Shown: positions 27,266 through 36,605, numbered from the stretch's first letter. The stretch: 64,000 nucleotides of DNA from Pseudoselenomonas ruminis (GCF_008271295.1 NZ_VTOY01000008.1:48073-112072), one strand, 5' to 3'. Numbers and translations: made by a program. Notes: generated from the sequence alone by a model not told the origin.

Positions 27266-27718
27266 TCACCTCTCGAATCTCAGTGCGACCATGCCGATGC
27301 GGACTATATCCCCCGACTTAATGTAGGCTCTGCCTTGTAGCACCTGATCATTCACATACGTATGGTTCACGCTGCCAAGGTCTTCAATGACATACTGGCT
27401 GCCATGCTGATAGATGACGGCGTGATGGTGGGATACAAATCCCTCCGGAATCATAATATCATTGTCTTCGCCACGGCCGATGGAAATCTGCTCGCTGAAC
27501 GCAAACCGGCGTCCGGCAAGATTCTCCTCACTGGCATCCACCACCGAAATCACAGCCTCATTCTGGCTGGTTTCCGGGCGGCGCTGCCGGATGGATTCCT
27601 TCCGCACCTCGCGAAACATTCTCTTCGTAAGCTTCAGGGCAAACCACAGCAGCCAGAGCAGCATACCATACTCCAGCACCACGCGGACGCCCTTCAAAAT
27701 AACCGCCATAGTTGGCAA
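27266..27718 (-). CDS. Membrane-anchored FHA-domain protein (FhaB-like)
   Basis: A 150-residue protein with an N-terminal hydrophobic segment (about 12-27), a basic linker and a C-terminal FHA domain: ISIGRGEDNDIMIPEGFVSHHHAVI, then GSVNHTYVND (variant of the usual GSxNGTxVN). FHA domains bind phosphothreonine, so it probably reads PrkC marks. The start is TTG: GAGGTG lies 7 bases ahead of it, while the first ATG is too far from any ribosome site. The organisation resembles actinobacterial FhaB (FipA). Confidence 0.85.
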   Translation of the reverse strand: MPTMAVILKGVRVVLEYGMLLWLLWFALKLTKRMFREVRKESIRQRRPETSQNEAVISVVDASEENLAGRRFAFSEQISIGRGEDNDIMIPEGFVSHHHAVIYQHGSQYVIEDLGSVNHTYVNDQVLQGRAYIKSGDIVRIGMVALRFER

Positions 27719-27719
27719 A

Positions 27720-28463
27720 TCATATCACCTCGTAAACTAAAACCGTTGAGCCTATCTGAATCTCATCGCCCGGCACCAGACAATAGGTATCAATCCGTTT
27801 GCCATTGACATACGTGCCATTCGTGCTTTGTGCATCGTGCAGGATATGACGATGGTCTTCATACGTTATCCACGCATGAAGGCGCGAAGCATTTACATCC
27901 GTCAGGATGAACTCATTCTTATCCCGGCGCCCGATGTAAATCTGCTTTTCGCCAAACTCCAGATACGCATCCGTATCGGCCCCCTCGATTACGGTGAGGG
28001 AAACCACTTTATGCTCGGTGGGCAGATTGAGCGGCGTCGACGCCGACAGTCCCGGCCGTTCGAGCACGATGGTCTGGGATGACGCTTCGTTGGTACTTGC
28101 CACTGTCTCTTCTTCATAGCGCGACGTCAAGGCATACGTCCCCTTGATTCTGTCCGCCTCTTTCTGGCAGCTGACACGGAGTTTCCCCTCCATACGGTAA
28201 TTCTGCAAAATGACCTGCTTTTCCACAGCCGCATAGAGTTCATCGACAACCCGCTGCGCACAGAAACGCTGATAATCATCTTCTGCCAGCGTAAAGACAT
28301 ACCGGTTCGGTACCAGATGCATCGCTTTGCCACGGCCCTGACGGCCGATTTCTTTTTCCAGGCCCTTCATAAGCTCTGCCAGCTCCAAATCACTGCTGAA
28401 GCGTTTATTGAAAAATCCCTCGATGTGTCCTTCGAGGAAAGATTCCAGCTTACCAATTCCCAT
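27720..28463 (-). CDS. DUF3662 and FHA domain protein (FhaA-like)
   Basis: A 247-residue soluble protein. The ATG at 28463 follows AGGAG and gives the standard MGIGKLESFLEGHIEGFFNK start of DUF3662 proteins. Residues about 1-125 are the DUF3662 domain (FKSDLE-like RFSSDLELAELMKGLEKEI). A linker rich in Ser and Thr follows, then an FHA domain with IYIGRRDKNEFILTDVNASRLHAWI and NGTYVNGKRI. In actinobacteria FhaA links the kinase to peptidoglycan synthesis; the same role is inferred here from gene order. Confidence 0.87.
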   Translation of the reverse strand: MGIGKLESFLEGHIEGFFNKRFSSDLELAELMKGLEKEIGRQGRGKAMHLVPNRYVFTLAEDDYQRFCAQRVVDELYAAVEKQVILQNYRMEGKLRVSCQKEADRIKGTYALTSRYEEETVASTNEASSQTIVLERPGLSASTPLNLPTEHKVVSLTVIEGADTDAYLEFGEKQIYIGRRDKNEFILTDVNASRLHAWITYEDHRHILHDAQSTNGTYVNGKRIDTYCLVPGDEIQIGSTVLVYEVI

Positions 28464-28503
28464 GAAATAAGACTCCTTTATTTTCGCCTTTTTCCTTCTG
28501 TCC

Positions 28504-28532
28504 ATTATAGCAGAAAGCTACTATAATGCCTA
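28504..28532 (-). promoter_or_regulatory. Candidate promoter of the FHA-stp-rodA-pbpA-prkC operon
   Basis: On minus, TAGGCA (28527-28532) and TATAAT (28504-28509) are 17 bases apart, about 40 bases upstream of the FhaA-like start. The -35 matches four of six consensus bases. It may start a separate signalling and cell-wall transcript. Confidence 0.5.
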
Positions 28533-28550
28533 GGTTTCATTTTCTGGCGC

Positions 28551-29594
28551 TCAGTCTTTCAGGTGCTTGTTGCGAAGCTGGCCGCAGGCGGCCTGAATGT
28601 CCACGCCCATCTCACGGCGGACCGTGACATTTACATGATGGTCCATAAGATACTTCTCAAACCAGTCAATGCGTGCCTTCGACGGACGCATGAGATTGCG
28701 TTCCACCACGGGATTGATGGGGATGAGGTTGACACTTGCGAGCTGTCCCTTCATCAGCGCCGTAAGCTCGCGTGCCTGTTCTTCGCCATCATTCAAGTGG
28801 TCGATTAAAATGTACTCATAGGTCACGCGGCGCTTCGTCTTATCCGCGTAATTTTTAGCCGCCGCAATGACATCTACCAGCGGATACTTGCGGTTAATCG
28901 GCATAAGCTGCGAGCGAAGCTCCTGATTGGGAGCATGCAGGGACACCGAAAGGGAGATTGGCATCCCCTCTTCAGCCAGACGGAGCATGTTCGGAACTAT
29001 GCCCGAAGTAGACAACGTGATGTTGCGATACCCCATTCCGAGCGTGTAATCTTCATGAATGAGCCGCAGGAAAGCAATCACGTTATCATAATTCATCAGC
29101 GGTTCTCCCGAGCCCATGATAACCATCGTATCCACTTTGGCACCGGCTTCCTCCTCGCGGAGCATATCTTCGATGGTAACCGCCTGCGCGAGGATTTCGC
29201 CCTTGGAAAGGTCCCTGGCCATGCCATGAAGCGTTGACGCACAAAAGGCACAGCCCATATTGCAGCCGGCCTGGGTTGAAACACAGATACTATTTCCATA
29301 GGGCTGGCGCATGAGCACGGTTTCCACGGCCGTTCCATCCGCGTATTCGAGCAGGAACTTGGTCGTATGACCATCCTGCGAATCCAGCCGATCCTTGATC
29401 TTCGGCCTGCCGATGACAAGGTCTGCCGAAAGCGTCTCCCGCAGCTGTTTGGACAAGTTGGTCATGGCCGCAAAGTCGCGGGCGCCGCGCTGGTACATCC
29501 ACTGGGCAATCTGTTTCGCCCGGAACTTCTGCACCTTATAAGGCGCCAGTGCCGCCTGCAGCTCATCAAGCGTCATGCCAAATATATCAATCAT
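28551..29594 (-). CDS. rlmN: Dual-specificity RNA methyltransferase RlmN
   Basis: A 347-residue radical-SAM enzyme. The cluster cysteines are C111, C115 and C118 (CNMGCAFC), and the C-terminal catalytic cysteine is in AACGQLR. The ATG at 29594 has GGAGG in front and gives MIDIFGMTLDEL; longer forms overlap rsmB. It makes 2-methyladenosine at A2503 of 23S rRNA and A37 of some tRNAs. It starts 5 bases after the rsmB stop. Confidence 0.95.
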   Translation of the reverse strand: MIDIFGMTLDELQAALAPYKVQKFRAKQIAQWMYQRGARDFAAMTNLSKQLRETLSADLVIGRPKIKDRLDSQDGHTTKFLLEYADGTAVETVLMRQPYGNSICVSTQAGCNMGCAFCASTLHGMARDLSKGEILAQAVTIEDMLREEEAGAKVDTMVIMGSGEPLMNYDNVIAFLRLIHEDYTLGMGYRNITLSTSGIVPNMLRLAEEGMPISLSVSLHAPNQELRSQLMPINRKYPLVDVIAAAKNYADKTKRRVTYEYILIDHLNDGEEQARELTALMKGQLASVNLIPINPVVERNLMRPSKARIDWFEKYLMDHHVNVTVRREMGVDIQAACGQLRNKHLKD

Positions 29595-29598
29595 TCTC

Positions 29599-30930
29599 TC
29601 ATTTCCTCCGCATTCTCGCAATGAAGAACCCATCGGTTCCATCCACCTGAGGATAGAGCTGAATCATCTGCTCATCCCGCTTTTTCCCCGGCAGGAATGC
29701 ACCCGTTTTTTCCAGCGTAAATTCCGGATTCTCCGCTAAAAACGCCTTGACGACTTCCTGATTCTCCTGCGGCTCAATCGTACAAGTGCTGTATACGAGC
29801 ACGCCTCCTGCCTTGACGGCTTTGGCTGCACTGGTAAGTATTTCCAATTGCAGTGCCGGAAGGGCATCGATTTCCTCAGCCGTCTTATTCCAACGGGCAT
29901 CGGGTTTACGGCGCAGGACACCAAGTCCGGAACACGGTGCATCGACCAGCACGCGGTCGGCCATCGCCAAGTATTCCTCTCCGACTTCACGGGCATCGAG
30001 CAAATCCGTCTCGATAATCGCAAGGCCAAGGCGCTGGGCATTTTCTTCAATGCGCGCCAATTTGTGTTCATAGATATCTCCAGCAACAATGCGGCCCTTA
30101 TCCTGCATCAGTGCCGCCATGTGCGTAGTCTTGCCGCCCGGCGCACTGCAGCAGTCGATGATGAACTCACCAGGCTGCGGATCCACGACATGGGCTACGA
30201 GCATCGAGCTTTCATCCTGAACCTGGCAGAGCCCCTGCTGCAGTGGCAGCAAATTGTCAAGGGCCCCGTGTTTTTCAATGATAACACCCTCCGGCGTCCA
30301 GTCCGACTCTCTGGCTTCGCAGCCAGCATCAGCTAGAGCCTTCAGCAGCTCCTTACGGCTGGTCTTTCGCGTATTCGTCCGCACCGAAAGCGGTGCCTCA
30401 CCGTTGTTGAACAGGCACAAATCCTTTGCCCCATGAAAGCCGAATTCCTTGACCCAGCGTTTTACCAGCCAGAAAGGATGCATGCTCTGCAGAGCCAATT
30501 CCTCCACACCATGACCCTTGCCGCTTGGGAATTGTGCCTTGTCCGGCTCGCGCACTGCTGTGCGGAGCACGGCATTGACAAACTTCGACGTGCCGATGTT
30601 GCTGTATTTTTTTGCCAGCTCTACCGCCGTATTGCAGGCAGCCGAAGCCGGCACCTTATCGAGATAAAAAATCTGATACAGTCCAAGGCGCAAAATATCA
30701 CGGACCATCGGCTCAATTTTCTTCAAAGGGCGGGTCACATAGCGGCGCAGAATCCAATCCAGTGTATCGCCGGCCTTTACGGCACCATAGACCAGTTCCG
30801 TCACAAAGCGGCGGTCCATATCCGATAGATCCGTCCGGCGAAACTCTCGTGCCAATGCCACATTGGCATAAGCTCCCTTCTCATGTACCTCATGTAAAAT
30901 TCTGACCGCGGTATCACGCGCTTTATCCAT
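29599..30930 (-). CDS. rsmB: 16S rRNA (cytosine967-C5)-methyltransferase
   Basis: A 443-residue protein with an N-terminal NusB-like RNA-binding domain (about 1-140) and a C-terminal Rossmann methyltransferase. CSAPGGKTTHMA is the SAM loop; DAPCSGLGVLRRKPD and YSTCTIEPQENQEV carry the two conserved cysteines. AGGAGG precedes the ATG at 30930. It is part of the fmt-DUF116-rsmB-rlmN series. Confidence 0.95.
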   Translation of the reverse strand: MDKARDTAVRILHEVHEKGAYANVALAREFRRTDLSDMDRRFVTELVYGAVKAGDTLDWILRRYVTRPLKKIEPMVRDILRLGLYQIFYLDKVPASAACNTAVELAKKYSNIGTSKFVNAVLRTAVREPDKAQFPSGKGHGVEELALQSMHPFWLVKRWVKEFGFHGAKDLCLFNNGEAPLSVRTNTRKTSRKELLKALADAGCEARESDWTPEGVIIEKHGALDNLLPLQQGLCQVQDESSMLVAHVVDPQPGEFIIDCCSAPGGKTTHMAALMQDKGRIVAGDIYEHKLARIEENAQRLGLAIIETDLLDAREVGEEYLAMADRVLVDAPCSGLGVLRRKPDARWNKTAEEIDALPALQLEILTSAAKAVKAGGVLVYSTCTIEPQENQEVVKAFLAENPEFTLEKTGAFLPGKKRDEQMIQLYPQVDGTDGFFIARMRRK

Positions 30931-30949
30931 AAAATCCTCCTCTGCGGAT

Positions 30950-31762
30950 TCAGCTCTCATTCGTTTTAGCCGGAAGTATAATCTTCTCCAGCTGGGCTTT
31001 TACCTCATCGATGTCCACATGCGTGTTATAACACGGCCCATTGGGACGAATGTTTAAAACGCCCACGGCAGGCAGCGGGTAAACATCCTGGATTCCGCTC
31101 ATGAGGTCGCGCTCACAGGCAATGGCCAGCACGGCTTTTGGCCGCGTCTTATAAACAATTTGCCGGGCCAAAGTCCCACCCGTAGCGACAAAAAAGTGAA
31201 AGCCCATTTCCTCGGAAAGGGTCACGAGGACCCCGATGTCACAACCGCCACAGCGTTTGCAATTCTTCGGGTCACGCGTAATCTTATGCGGGCAGGTTGC
31301 CAACTGCAGGCAATGCGGCGTCACGACCAGCAGGCGGTCTGCCGGCACGCGGATTCCCATGCGCGTAAACATCCGGTTGCTCGTGGCGATAAAAGAGCCC
31401 TCCAGCCGGCGCTTGCTGATGCCAAACAATTTAGCCAGCCGCACCGACACGGGAAACAGCAGATTAACCAATTCATACGTCTGCCGCTGCAAAAGTGGCA
31501 AATACGGCCAATCGGCCACAGCCAGTCCCATATTCATTATTCCCAGCAGCGAAATTGCCACACTGACGGCAAAGATGCCGCCGACAATCGTCGGCAGCAC
31601 CTCAGCGATGTTGGCAAGCCCCGGACTGGCAATATACCAAATTCCGTAGAGTACGGCTGCCGCCAGCACCGCCGCCAGCGACAACATGCCAAGAAACAAC
31701 CGTTTCTTCGGCCGTCCCGGAATCACGATTTTCTTTTTTACCTGTTTGGATTGATCTGTCAT
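30950..31762 (-). CDS. DUF116 family membrane-associated protein
   Basis: A 270-residue protein with two hydrophobic segments (about 22-48 and 56-78), then a soluble domain. The domain has a cysteine cluster, CPHKITRDPKNCKRCGGC, and further conserved text at ACERDLMSGIQDV and GVLNIRPNGPCYNTHVD. The cysteines could bind a metal or an iron-sulfur cluster. DUF116 proteins have no established function that I can name; they recur between fmt and rsmB in Firmicutes. GGAGG precedes the start. Confidence 0.85.
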   Translation of the reverse strand: MTDQSKQVKKKIVIPGRPKKRLFLGMLSLAAVLAAAVLYGIWYIASPGLANIAEVLPTIVGGIFAVSVAISLLGIMNMGLAVADWPYLPLLQRQTYELVNLLFPVSVRLAKLFGISKRRLEGSFIATSNRMFTRMGIRVPADRLLVVTPHCLQLATCPHKITRDPKNCKRCGGCDIGVLVTLSEEMGFHFFVATGGTLARQIVYKTRPKAVLAIACERDLMSGIQDVYPLPAVGVLNIRPNGPCYNTHVDIDEVKAQLEKIILPAKTNES

Positions 31763-31825
31763 TGTCTACCTCCAACAAATCTCACCCGAAAATAGTTCCT
31801 GCTTCCCCTCATCGAAAAAATCCCG

Positions 31826-32761
31826 TTAAGCAAAGGCAGCCGGCAGGCTGATGCCATGTCCATTAAGATAATCGGATGCCTTCATTTTCTTCTTACCTGG
31901 CGCCTGAAGCTCCGTAATCTGCAAGAGCTCATCGGCAGCAGCCACCCAAAGGCCCTCTTTCTTGTCGGCCTTGACGATGGTTCCCGGCGCAGCTGAAGCC
32001 GGCTGACCGGTCCGCTTCGTCAGCCAGATTTTGTATTTTTTGCCATCCATTTCCGTAAATGCGCCTGGCCAGGAATTTAACCCACGGACGAGATTGTGAA
32101 TCTCCTGGGCTGATTTTGACCAGTCAATATGACCGGTTTCCTTCGTAAGCATGGGCGCATAGTTTGACTCCCCAGTCTGCGGCGTCCGCTTAAGCGTGCC
32201 CTTCGAAAGCTCTTCGAGCGTATCCATCAGCACGCCTGCCCCCATCGCCATGAGGCTGTCATGAACTTCTTCGAGCGTCATATTCGGCCCAATCGGAAGT
32301 TCTTTTTTTAGCAGCATGTCGCCCGTATCGAGCCCTGCATCCATGAACATCGTCGTCACACCGGTTTTCTCCTCGCCATTGATGACGCACCACTGCATGG
32401 GTGCCGCTCCGCGATAGCGCGGCAAAAGCGACGCATGGACATTGATGCAGCCGTACTCTGGAATATCCAAAATGCGCTGGGACAAAATCTGACCAAAGGC
32501 AACGACGACCATCAAGTCTGGCTTGAGTTCCTCAAGCTTTGCCGTAAACTCCTCCGTCTTGATTTTTTCTGGCTGATACACGTCCAAGCCATGTTCTACC
32601 GCCCAGGCCTTTACCGGGGACGGCATGAGTTTCTGCCCGCGGCCGCGCGGTTTATCCGGCTGCGTGATAACGCCGATGACTTCGCAGTCCTTATGCAATG
32701 CCTCAAGACACGGCACGGCAAACTCCGGCGTGCCCATGAATATTACGCGAAACTTCTTCAA
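31826..32761 (-). CDS. fmt: Methionyl-tRNA formyltransferase
   Basis: A 311-residue enzyme. FMGTPEFAVPCLEAL (9-23), the formyl-THF site HASLLPRYRGAAP with catalytic Asn/His/Asp, and a C-terminal OB-like domain from about residue 208 are visible. The start is TTG, within a TTGA overlap with the def stop, behind GGAG at 6-base spacing. It formylates initiator Met-tRNA. Confidence 0.95.
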   Translation of the reverse strand: MKKFRVIFMGTPEFAVPCLEALHKDCEVIGVITQPDKPRGRGQKLMPSPVKAWAVEHGLDVYQPEKIKTEEFTAKLEELKPDLMVVVAFGQILSQRILDIPEYGCINVHASLLPRYRGAAPMQWCVINGEEKTGVTTMFMDAGLDTGDMLLKKELPIGPNMTLEEVHDSLMAMGAGVLMDTLEELSKGTLKRTPQTGESNYAPMLTKETGHIDWSKSAQEIHNLVRGLNSWPGAFTEMDGKKYKIWLTKRTGQPASAAPGTIVKADKKEGLWVAAADELLQITELQAPGKKKMKASDYLNGHGISLPAAFA

Positions 32762-33225
32762 GCCTGACTCCCCCTATGAATGCTCTGTGCGATGTCGATA
32801 AAGAGCTGGCCTTCCAAATGGTCAAGCTCGTGCTGAATGCAGCGGGCCAGCAGACCCGTTGCCGTTACGCGCTGCTTTTTGCCACGGCGGTTCAGGAACT
32901 CCACTTTGACTTTCGCCGCCCGCTCTACTTCGCCATAAATGTCGGGAACCGACAGGCACCCTTCCGTATCGGTCTCCGTCCCCTCACGGAACGTGATGAC
33001 CGGATTGATGAGCTCAAGCAGACCATGTTCGTCCTGGCAATCGATGACGACCAGGCGGATTGCCTTGCCAATCTGCGGGGCCGCAATGCCAACGCCATTA
33101 CTTTCATACATGGTTTCTGCCATATCATCCATGAGCTTTTTCAGCTGCTTGTCGATTTTTTCAACCGGCGCGCAGACCTCTTTTAATACCGGATCGCCTG
33201 CCTTTTTAATATCCAATAAAGCCAT
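32758..33225 (-). CDS. def: Peptide deformylase
   Basis: A 155-residue metalloenzyme with all three motifs: GVGIAAPQIG, EGCLSVP (metal Cys) and QHELDHLEG (metal His pair with catalytic Glu). It removes the formyl group added through Fmt, whose gene overlaps its stop. AGGAG lies 7 bases before the ATG. Confidence 0.96.
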   Translation of the reverse strand: MALLDIKKAGDPVLKEVCAPVEKIDKQLKKLMDDMAETMYESNGVGIAAPQIGKAIRLVVIDCQDEHGLLELINPVITFREGTETDTEGCLSVPDIYGEVERAAKVKVEFLNRRGKKQRVTATGLLARCIQHELDHLEGQLFIDIAQSIHRGSQA

Positions 33226-33265
33226 ATAGGTACTCCTTTAATTCTTTCGTATACGATAACATTTC

Positions 33266-34516
33266 TTATTTCTTTAACGCTGCCGCCCCAGTGGCAATGC
33301 CAAGAACTGTCTCGCCTGCTTTCTTCAGCGAGTTCAGCGGCAAATACTCAAAGCGGCCATGGAAGTTGGCACCACCCGTGAAGATATTCGGGCACGGCAG
33401 TCCCATGAAGGAAAGGCGGGCACCATCCGTGCCGCCGCGAATCGGCTGCACATCCGGCGTAACCCCAGCAGCTTCCATTGCCTGTTTGGCTAGCTCCACG
33501 ACATACATATTGCCATCCTCGATTTTTTCCAGCATGTTGTAATAAACATCATGCGGCGTAACCGTAACGGTGCCTTCGCCGTATTTCTTATTGAAAAAGT
33601 CCGCCATTGACTCGAGGTAAGCCTTGCGCTGTTCGAACTTCTGCCGGCTGTGGTCGCGGACCAGCATATTCATCGTGCACTTCTCGACGCCACCAGCAAT
33701 CTTATAGACATGGAAGAATCCCTCATGACCTTCCGTATACTCCGGTTTATCCCCGGCCGGCAGCAGCTGCTGCCACTCGGCAGCCAGCGTAATGGCATTG
33801 ATCATCTTGCCCTTGGCATCGCCCGTATGGACACTGCGTCCCTGGAAGGTGATGACCGGATTGGCCGCATTGAAATTTTCATACTCAAGGCCGCCCAGTT
33901 CGCCGCCATCGATGGTATAGGCAAAGTCTGCGCCAAACTTTTCCACATCAAAGAGGTCCGCACTTCGTCCCGTCTCTTCATCGGGCGTAAAGCCTACGCG
34001 AATCTTGCCGTGTTTGATTTCCGGATGGTTTACCAGATATTCCATGGCACTGACGATAGCCGTTACGCCGGCTTTATCATCAGCCCCCAAAAGCGTCGTG
34101 CCATCGGTAAACATAATGTCCTGTCCCTTGTATTTGAGGACCTCGGGGAAATCCTTCACCTTAAATACGATGGGGCCATTTTCATTCAGAACGATGTCTT
34201 TGCCATCATACTCCTTGACAATCTGCGGCTTAATCGGACCGCCCGCAGCATCCGGGCTCGTATCGACATGCGCGATAAAGCCAACTACCGGCGCATCGTC
34301 GGCACCATTGGCCGGCAGCGTCGCCATAACATAGCCATGATTATCCAAATCTACTTCCGTAAGGCCAATAGCCTTCAATTCTTCGGCGAGATGTTTCGAC
34401 AAAACCATCTGTCCCGGCGTACTCGGGCAGGCTTTATCATTTTCCTCATCAGACTGCGTATCAAAGCTGATGTAGTCCTTAAACCGTTTTACCATTACAT
34501 CCATATCTAATTCCAT
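33266..34516 (-). CDS. pepT: Peptidase T (tripeptide aminopeptidase)
   Basis: A 416-residue M20 zinc peptidase. HVDTSPD (about 83-89), GADDKAG (about 143-149), the catalytic pair DEETG and the later DGGELG segment are present. It removes N-terminal residues from tripeptides in the cytoplasm. GAGGTG precedes the start, and a TATAAT (34558-34563) lies about 40 bases upstream with no convincing -35. It closes the conserved block before the accessory island. Confidence 0.94.
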   Translation of the reverse strand: MELDMDVMVKRFKDYISFDTQSDEENDKACPSTPGQMVLSKHLAEELKAIGLTEVDLDNHGYVMATLPANGADDAPVVGFIAHVDTSPDAAGGPIKPQIVKEYDGKDIVLNENGPIVFKVKDFPEVLKYKGQDIMFTDGTTLLGADDKAGVTAIVSAMEYLVNHPEIKHGKIRVGFTPDEETGRSADLFDVEKFGADFAYTIDGGELGGLEYENFNAANPVITFQGRSVHTGDAKGKMINAITLAAEWQQLLPAGDKPEYTEGHEGFFHVYKIAGGVEKCTMNMLVRDHSRQKFEQRKAYLESMADFFNKKYGEGTVTVTPHDVYYNMLEKIEDGNMYVVELAKQAMEAAGVTPDVQPIRGGTDGARLSFMGLPCPNIFTGGANFHGRFEYLPLNSLKKAGETVLGIATGAAALKK

Positions 34517-34653
34517 GGATAAACACCTCGATTGATCTTTTATTCATACATCCCTATATTATAACATTCTCCCCTGGAAATGTCATCCGGCCAAGCGACC
34601 TACGTTCCGAAGGGAAAAAGCCTCAGCCTCCCGCCGCCTGAACCAAAGCACAA

Positions 34654-34688
34654 AAATAACCGCCGAGTATCTGCCCGGGCGGTCATTT
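34654..34688 (-). terminator. Terminator of the Rpn-family gene
   Basis: AAATAACCGCC (34654-34664) pairs with GGCGGTCATTT (34678-34688), and minus-strand transcripts end in TTTTTG. It lies 12 bases after the stop at 34701. Confidence 0.75.
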
Positions 34689-34700
34689 CTGAAACTCCCT

Positions 34701-35520
34701 TTATTCTTCGATAGTAATGCCATTTTCCATTGCTATTTTACGGATAGCATCCCGCGAAAGTTCCGTAGCAGCTTGAATCACATCAAGGGATATCTTCAAC
34801 TTCAACATTCCAACAGCGGTCCTTGTCACGCCTTTTTCGATTCCTTCTTTGATCCCTTCTTTGCGCTCCTCCATCATCTTCATAGCTAAAGTCATATAAC
34901 TCACCCTCTCGCTTTCGATTTTCTTGACATCACGGATTTCCTGTTCGATTTCCTGAACAAAAGCATCATCGCTAATTTTTCCATCAACATAATCCAAAAA
35001 GAATCGTACATCTTCTGGCACATCATCTGCCGTCCCCTTGGTGTTTAGAAAAATCTTCGTCGCACCATCGCCCAACGACAATGTCTTATCCTGCTCACAG
35101 TAGTTATTGAAGGTATAAATGTGCCTGTCCTGGCCGAATGCATCAAAGGGACAAATGAAGATAATGATACATGGATTGAGCGTATCGTAATCCGCCCCCA
35201 TAGCCAAGAGGTCAGCATCTATCATGGACTGATAGTATCGCGTACGCTTGAAAAGACCGTTCCCCTCGGGCTGGCGCACCTGCATCTCGATGTCGTAGAC
35301 CGTGTTCTTATCATCCTCAACATAGACATCCAACCGCACACCCTTGCTTTCATAGCGTGCCTTCATCGTCTTCTCTTCATCTATATACTTGATGTCACGA
35401 ATCGGTATCTGCAAGAGTTTTCTCAAGCATCTTCTTGCATATCCGTTTACGGCTCATGATGAGCTTAAACATATAATCATCCTGAATGGTAAGGTCTTCC
35501 CATGGTTTGATTCTATACAT
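34701..35520 (-). pseudogene. Rpn/PD-(D/E)XK nuclease family transposase-like protein, frameshifted
   Basis: The natural start is the ATG at 35520, behind GAGGTG, reading MYRIKPWEDLTIQDDYMFKL, the normal N-terminus of Rpn-type proteins. That frame stops about 40 codons later. The rest of the protein (residues VRLDVYVEDD, then the DIEMQ nuclease motif, and a charged C-terminal helix with KEGIKEGIEKG) continues in another frame from about 35426 to 34701. One extra A in an AAAA run (plus T at 35418-35421) explains the break. The downstream part alone is 241 residues and lacks the N-terminal helix pair. Rpn nucleases promote recA-independent recombination. It may be a dead gene, a sequencing error or a slippage-controlled gene. 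Confidence 0.75.
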
Positions 35521-35615
35521 GCCATCATCACCTCTACCTAAATTGTAACCGAGCTACCTTGGCATTTCAAGAATTTTATGCTGCTCCTTCCATCAGCTTT
35601 ATCATCAATACTTCA

Positions 35616-36557
35616 TCAAGTCAGATTAGCCATCGACCGCATAATCAAATCCACATCACTGCTTTCCAGTTCCTGAATAATATGCAGGTATGTCTTTTGT
35701 GTCGTAGTCATACTGGCATGTCCCAACCTTCTTGCCACGCTGGCTATTGATACCCCGGCAAACAACAACAACGACGCATGCGTATGCCGCAAACCATGAA
35801 CAGAGATTACTGGCAGTTCCAACTTCTTGCAGTACCGCTCCAACAATCCGTTGACCGTAGAATTATAGACTGCTGCATACCGTTCACCTTTTTGTACAAA
35901 AATAGGCTCATCCGCTGGCAAGTCCTTCGTCAGTGCCGAAAACTGCATCACCATCTGCCAGTCAATCTGTATCTTACGTACAGAAGATTTATTCTTAGTC
36001 GGCATAAAGCCCCCGTCTCCCTTGTAATTCCAAGTCTTATTGATGGACAGCATCTGATGGGCAAAATCAAAATCCTTAGGGGTAAGTGCCAAGGCTTCTG
36101 AAAACCGCATCCCGGTCTTGGCTACCAATAAAATAAACCAATCCCAATTCACCACCTTATCCAAATGCAGATTTTTCAGCAAAGTATGCAGTTCGAACTG
36201 ATTCAGATACTTAATTTTCTTATCCGCCGGCGACTTTCCCTTGATGATGACTTTTCTGGTGGGGTCACGGGTAATCAGTCCTTCATCCACTGCATCGAGG
36301 ATTGCACCTTTTAACTGATGATGAAAATCCATCACGGTCTGACGTTCATGCTCTTTGGCATAATCATTGATAAGCTGCTGATAACTTATGCGTGTCACTC
36401 CACCTAAAGTCATATCCGGAGCCAATTTTTTCGTCCACGCCAGCGTCACATAATACTTAGCCAGCGTCACCTCCCGTATTGCCCCTTCCTTATAGACCCG
36501 AATCCATTGCTCGTAATAAGAAACGAACAAATCCTGTGGTGTAAATTCATTCAGCAT
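35616..36557 (-). CDS. Tyrosine site-specific recombinase/integrase
   Basis: A 313-residue recombinase with an N-terminal SAM-like core-binding domain (about 10-95) and a C-terminal catalytic domain. Catalytic residues are visible: R151 (TGMRFSEAL), H254-x-x-R257 (HGLRHTH), H280 (LGHAS) and nucleophile Y290. AGGAGG precedes the ATG. It is 48 bases after hsdR on the same strand. Recombinases in this position in other Firmicutes rearrange hsdS genes; that role, or past integration of the island, is inferred. Confidence 0.88.
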   Translation of the reverse strand: MLNEFTPQDLFVSYYEQWIRVYKEGAIREVTLAKYYVTLAWTKKLAPDMTLGGVTRISYQQLINDYAKEHERQTVMDFHHQLKGAILDAVDEGLITRDPTRKVIIKGKSPADKKIKYLNQFELHTLLKNLHLDKVVNWDWFILLVAKTGMRFSEALALTPKDFDFAHQMLSINKTWNYKGDGGFMPTKNKSSVRKIQIDWQMVMQFSALTKDLPADEPIFVQKGERYAAVYNSTVNGLLERYCKKLELPVISVHGLRHTHASLLLFAGVSIASVARRLGHASMTTTQKTYLHIIQELESSDVDLIMRSMANLT

Positions 36558-36605
36558 AACAAACCTCCTGATTCCATCATGCTGATGAAAGGATACAGCC
36601 CCTAT

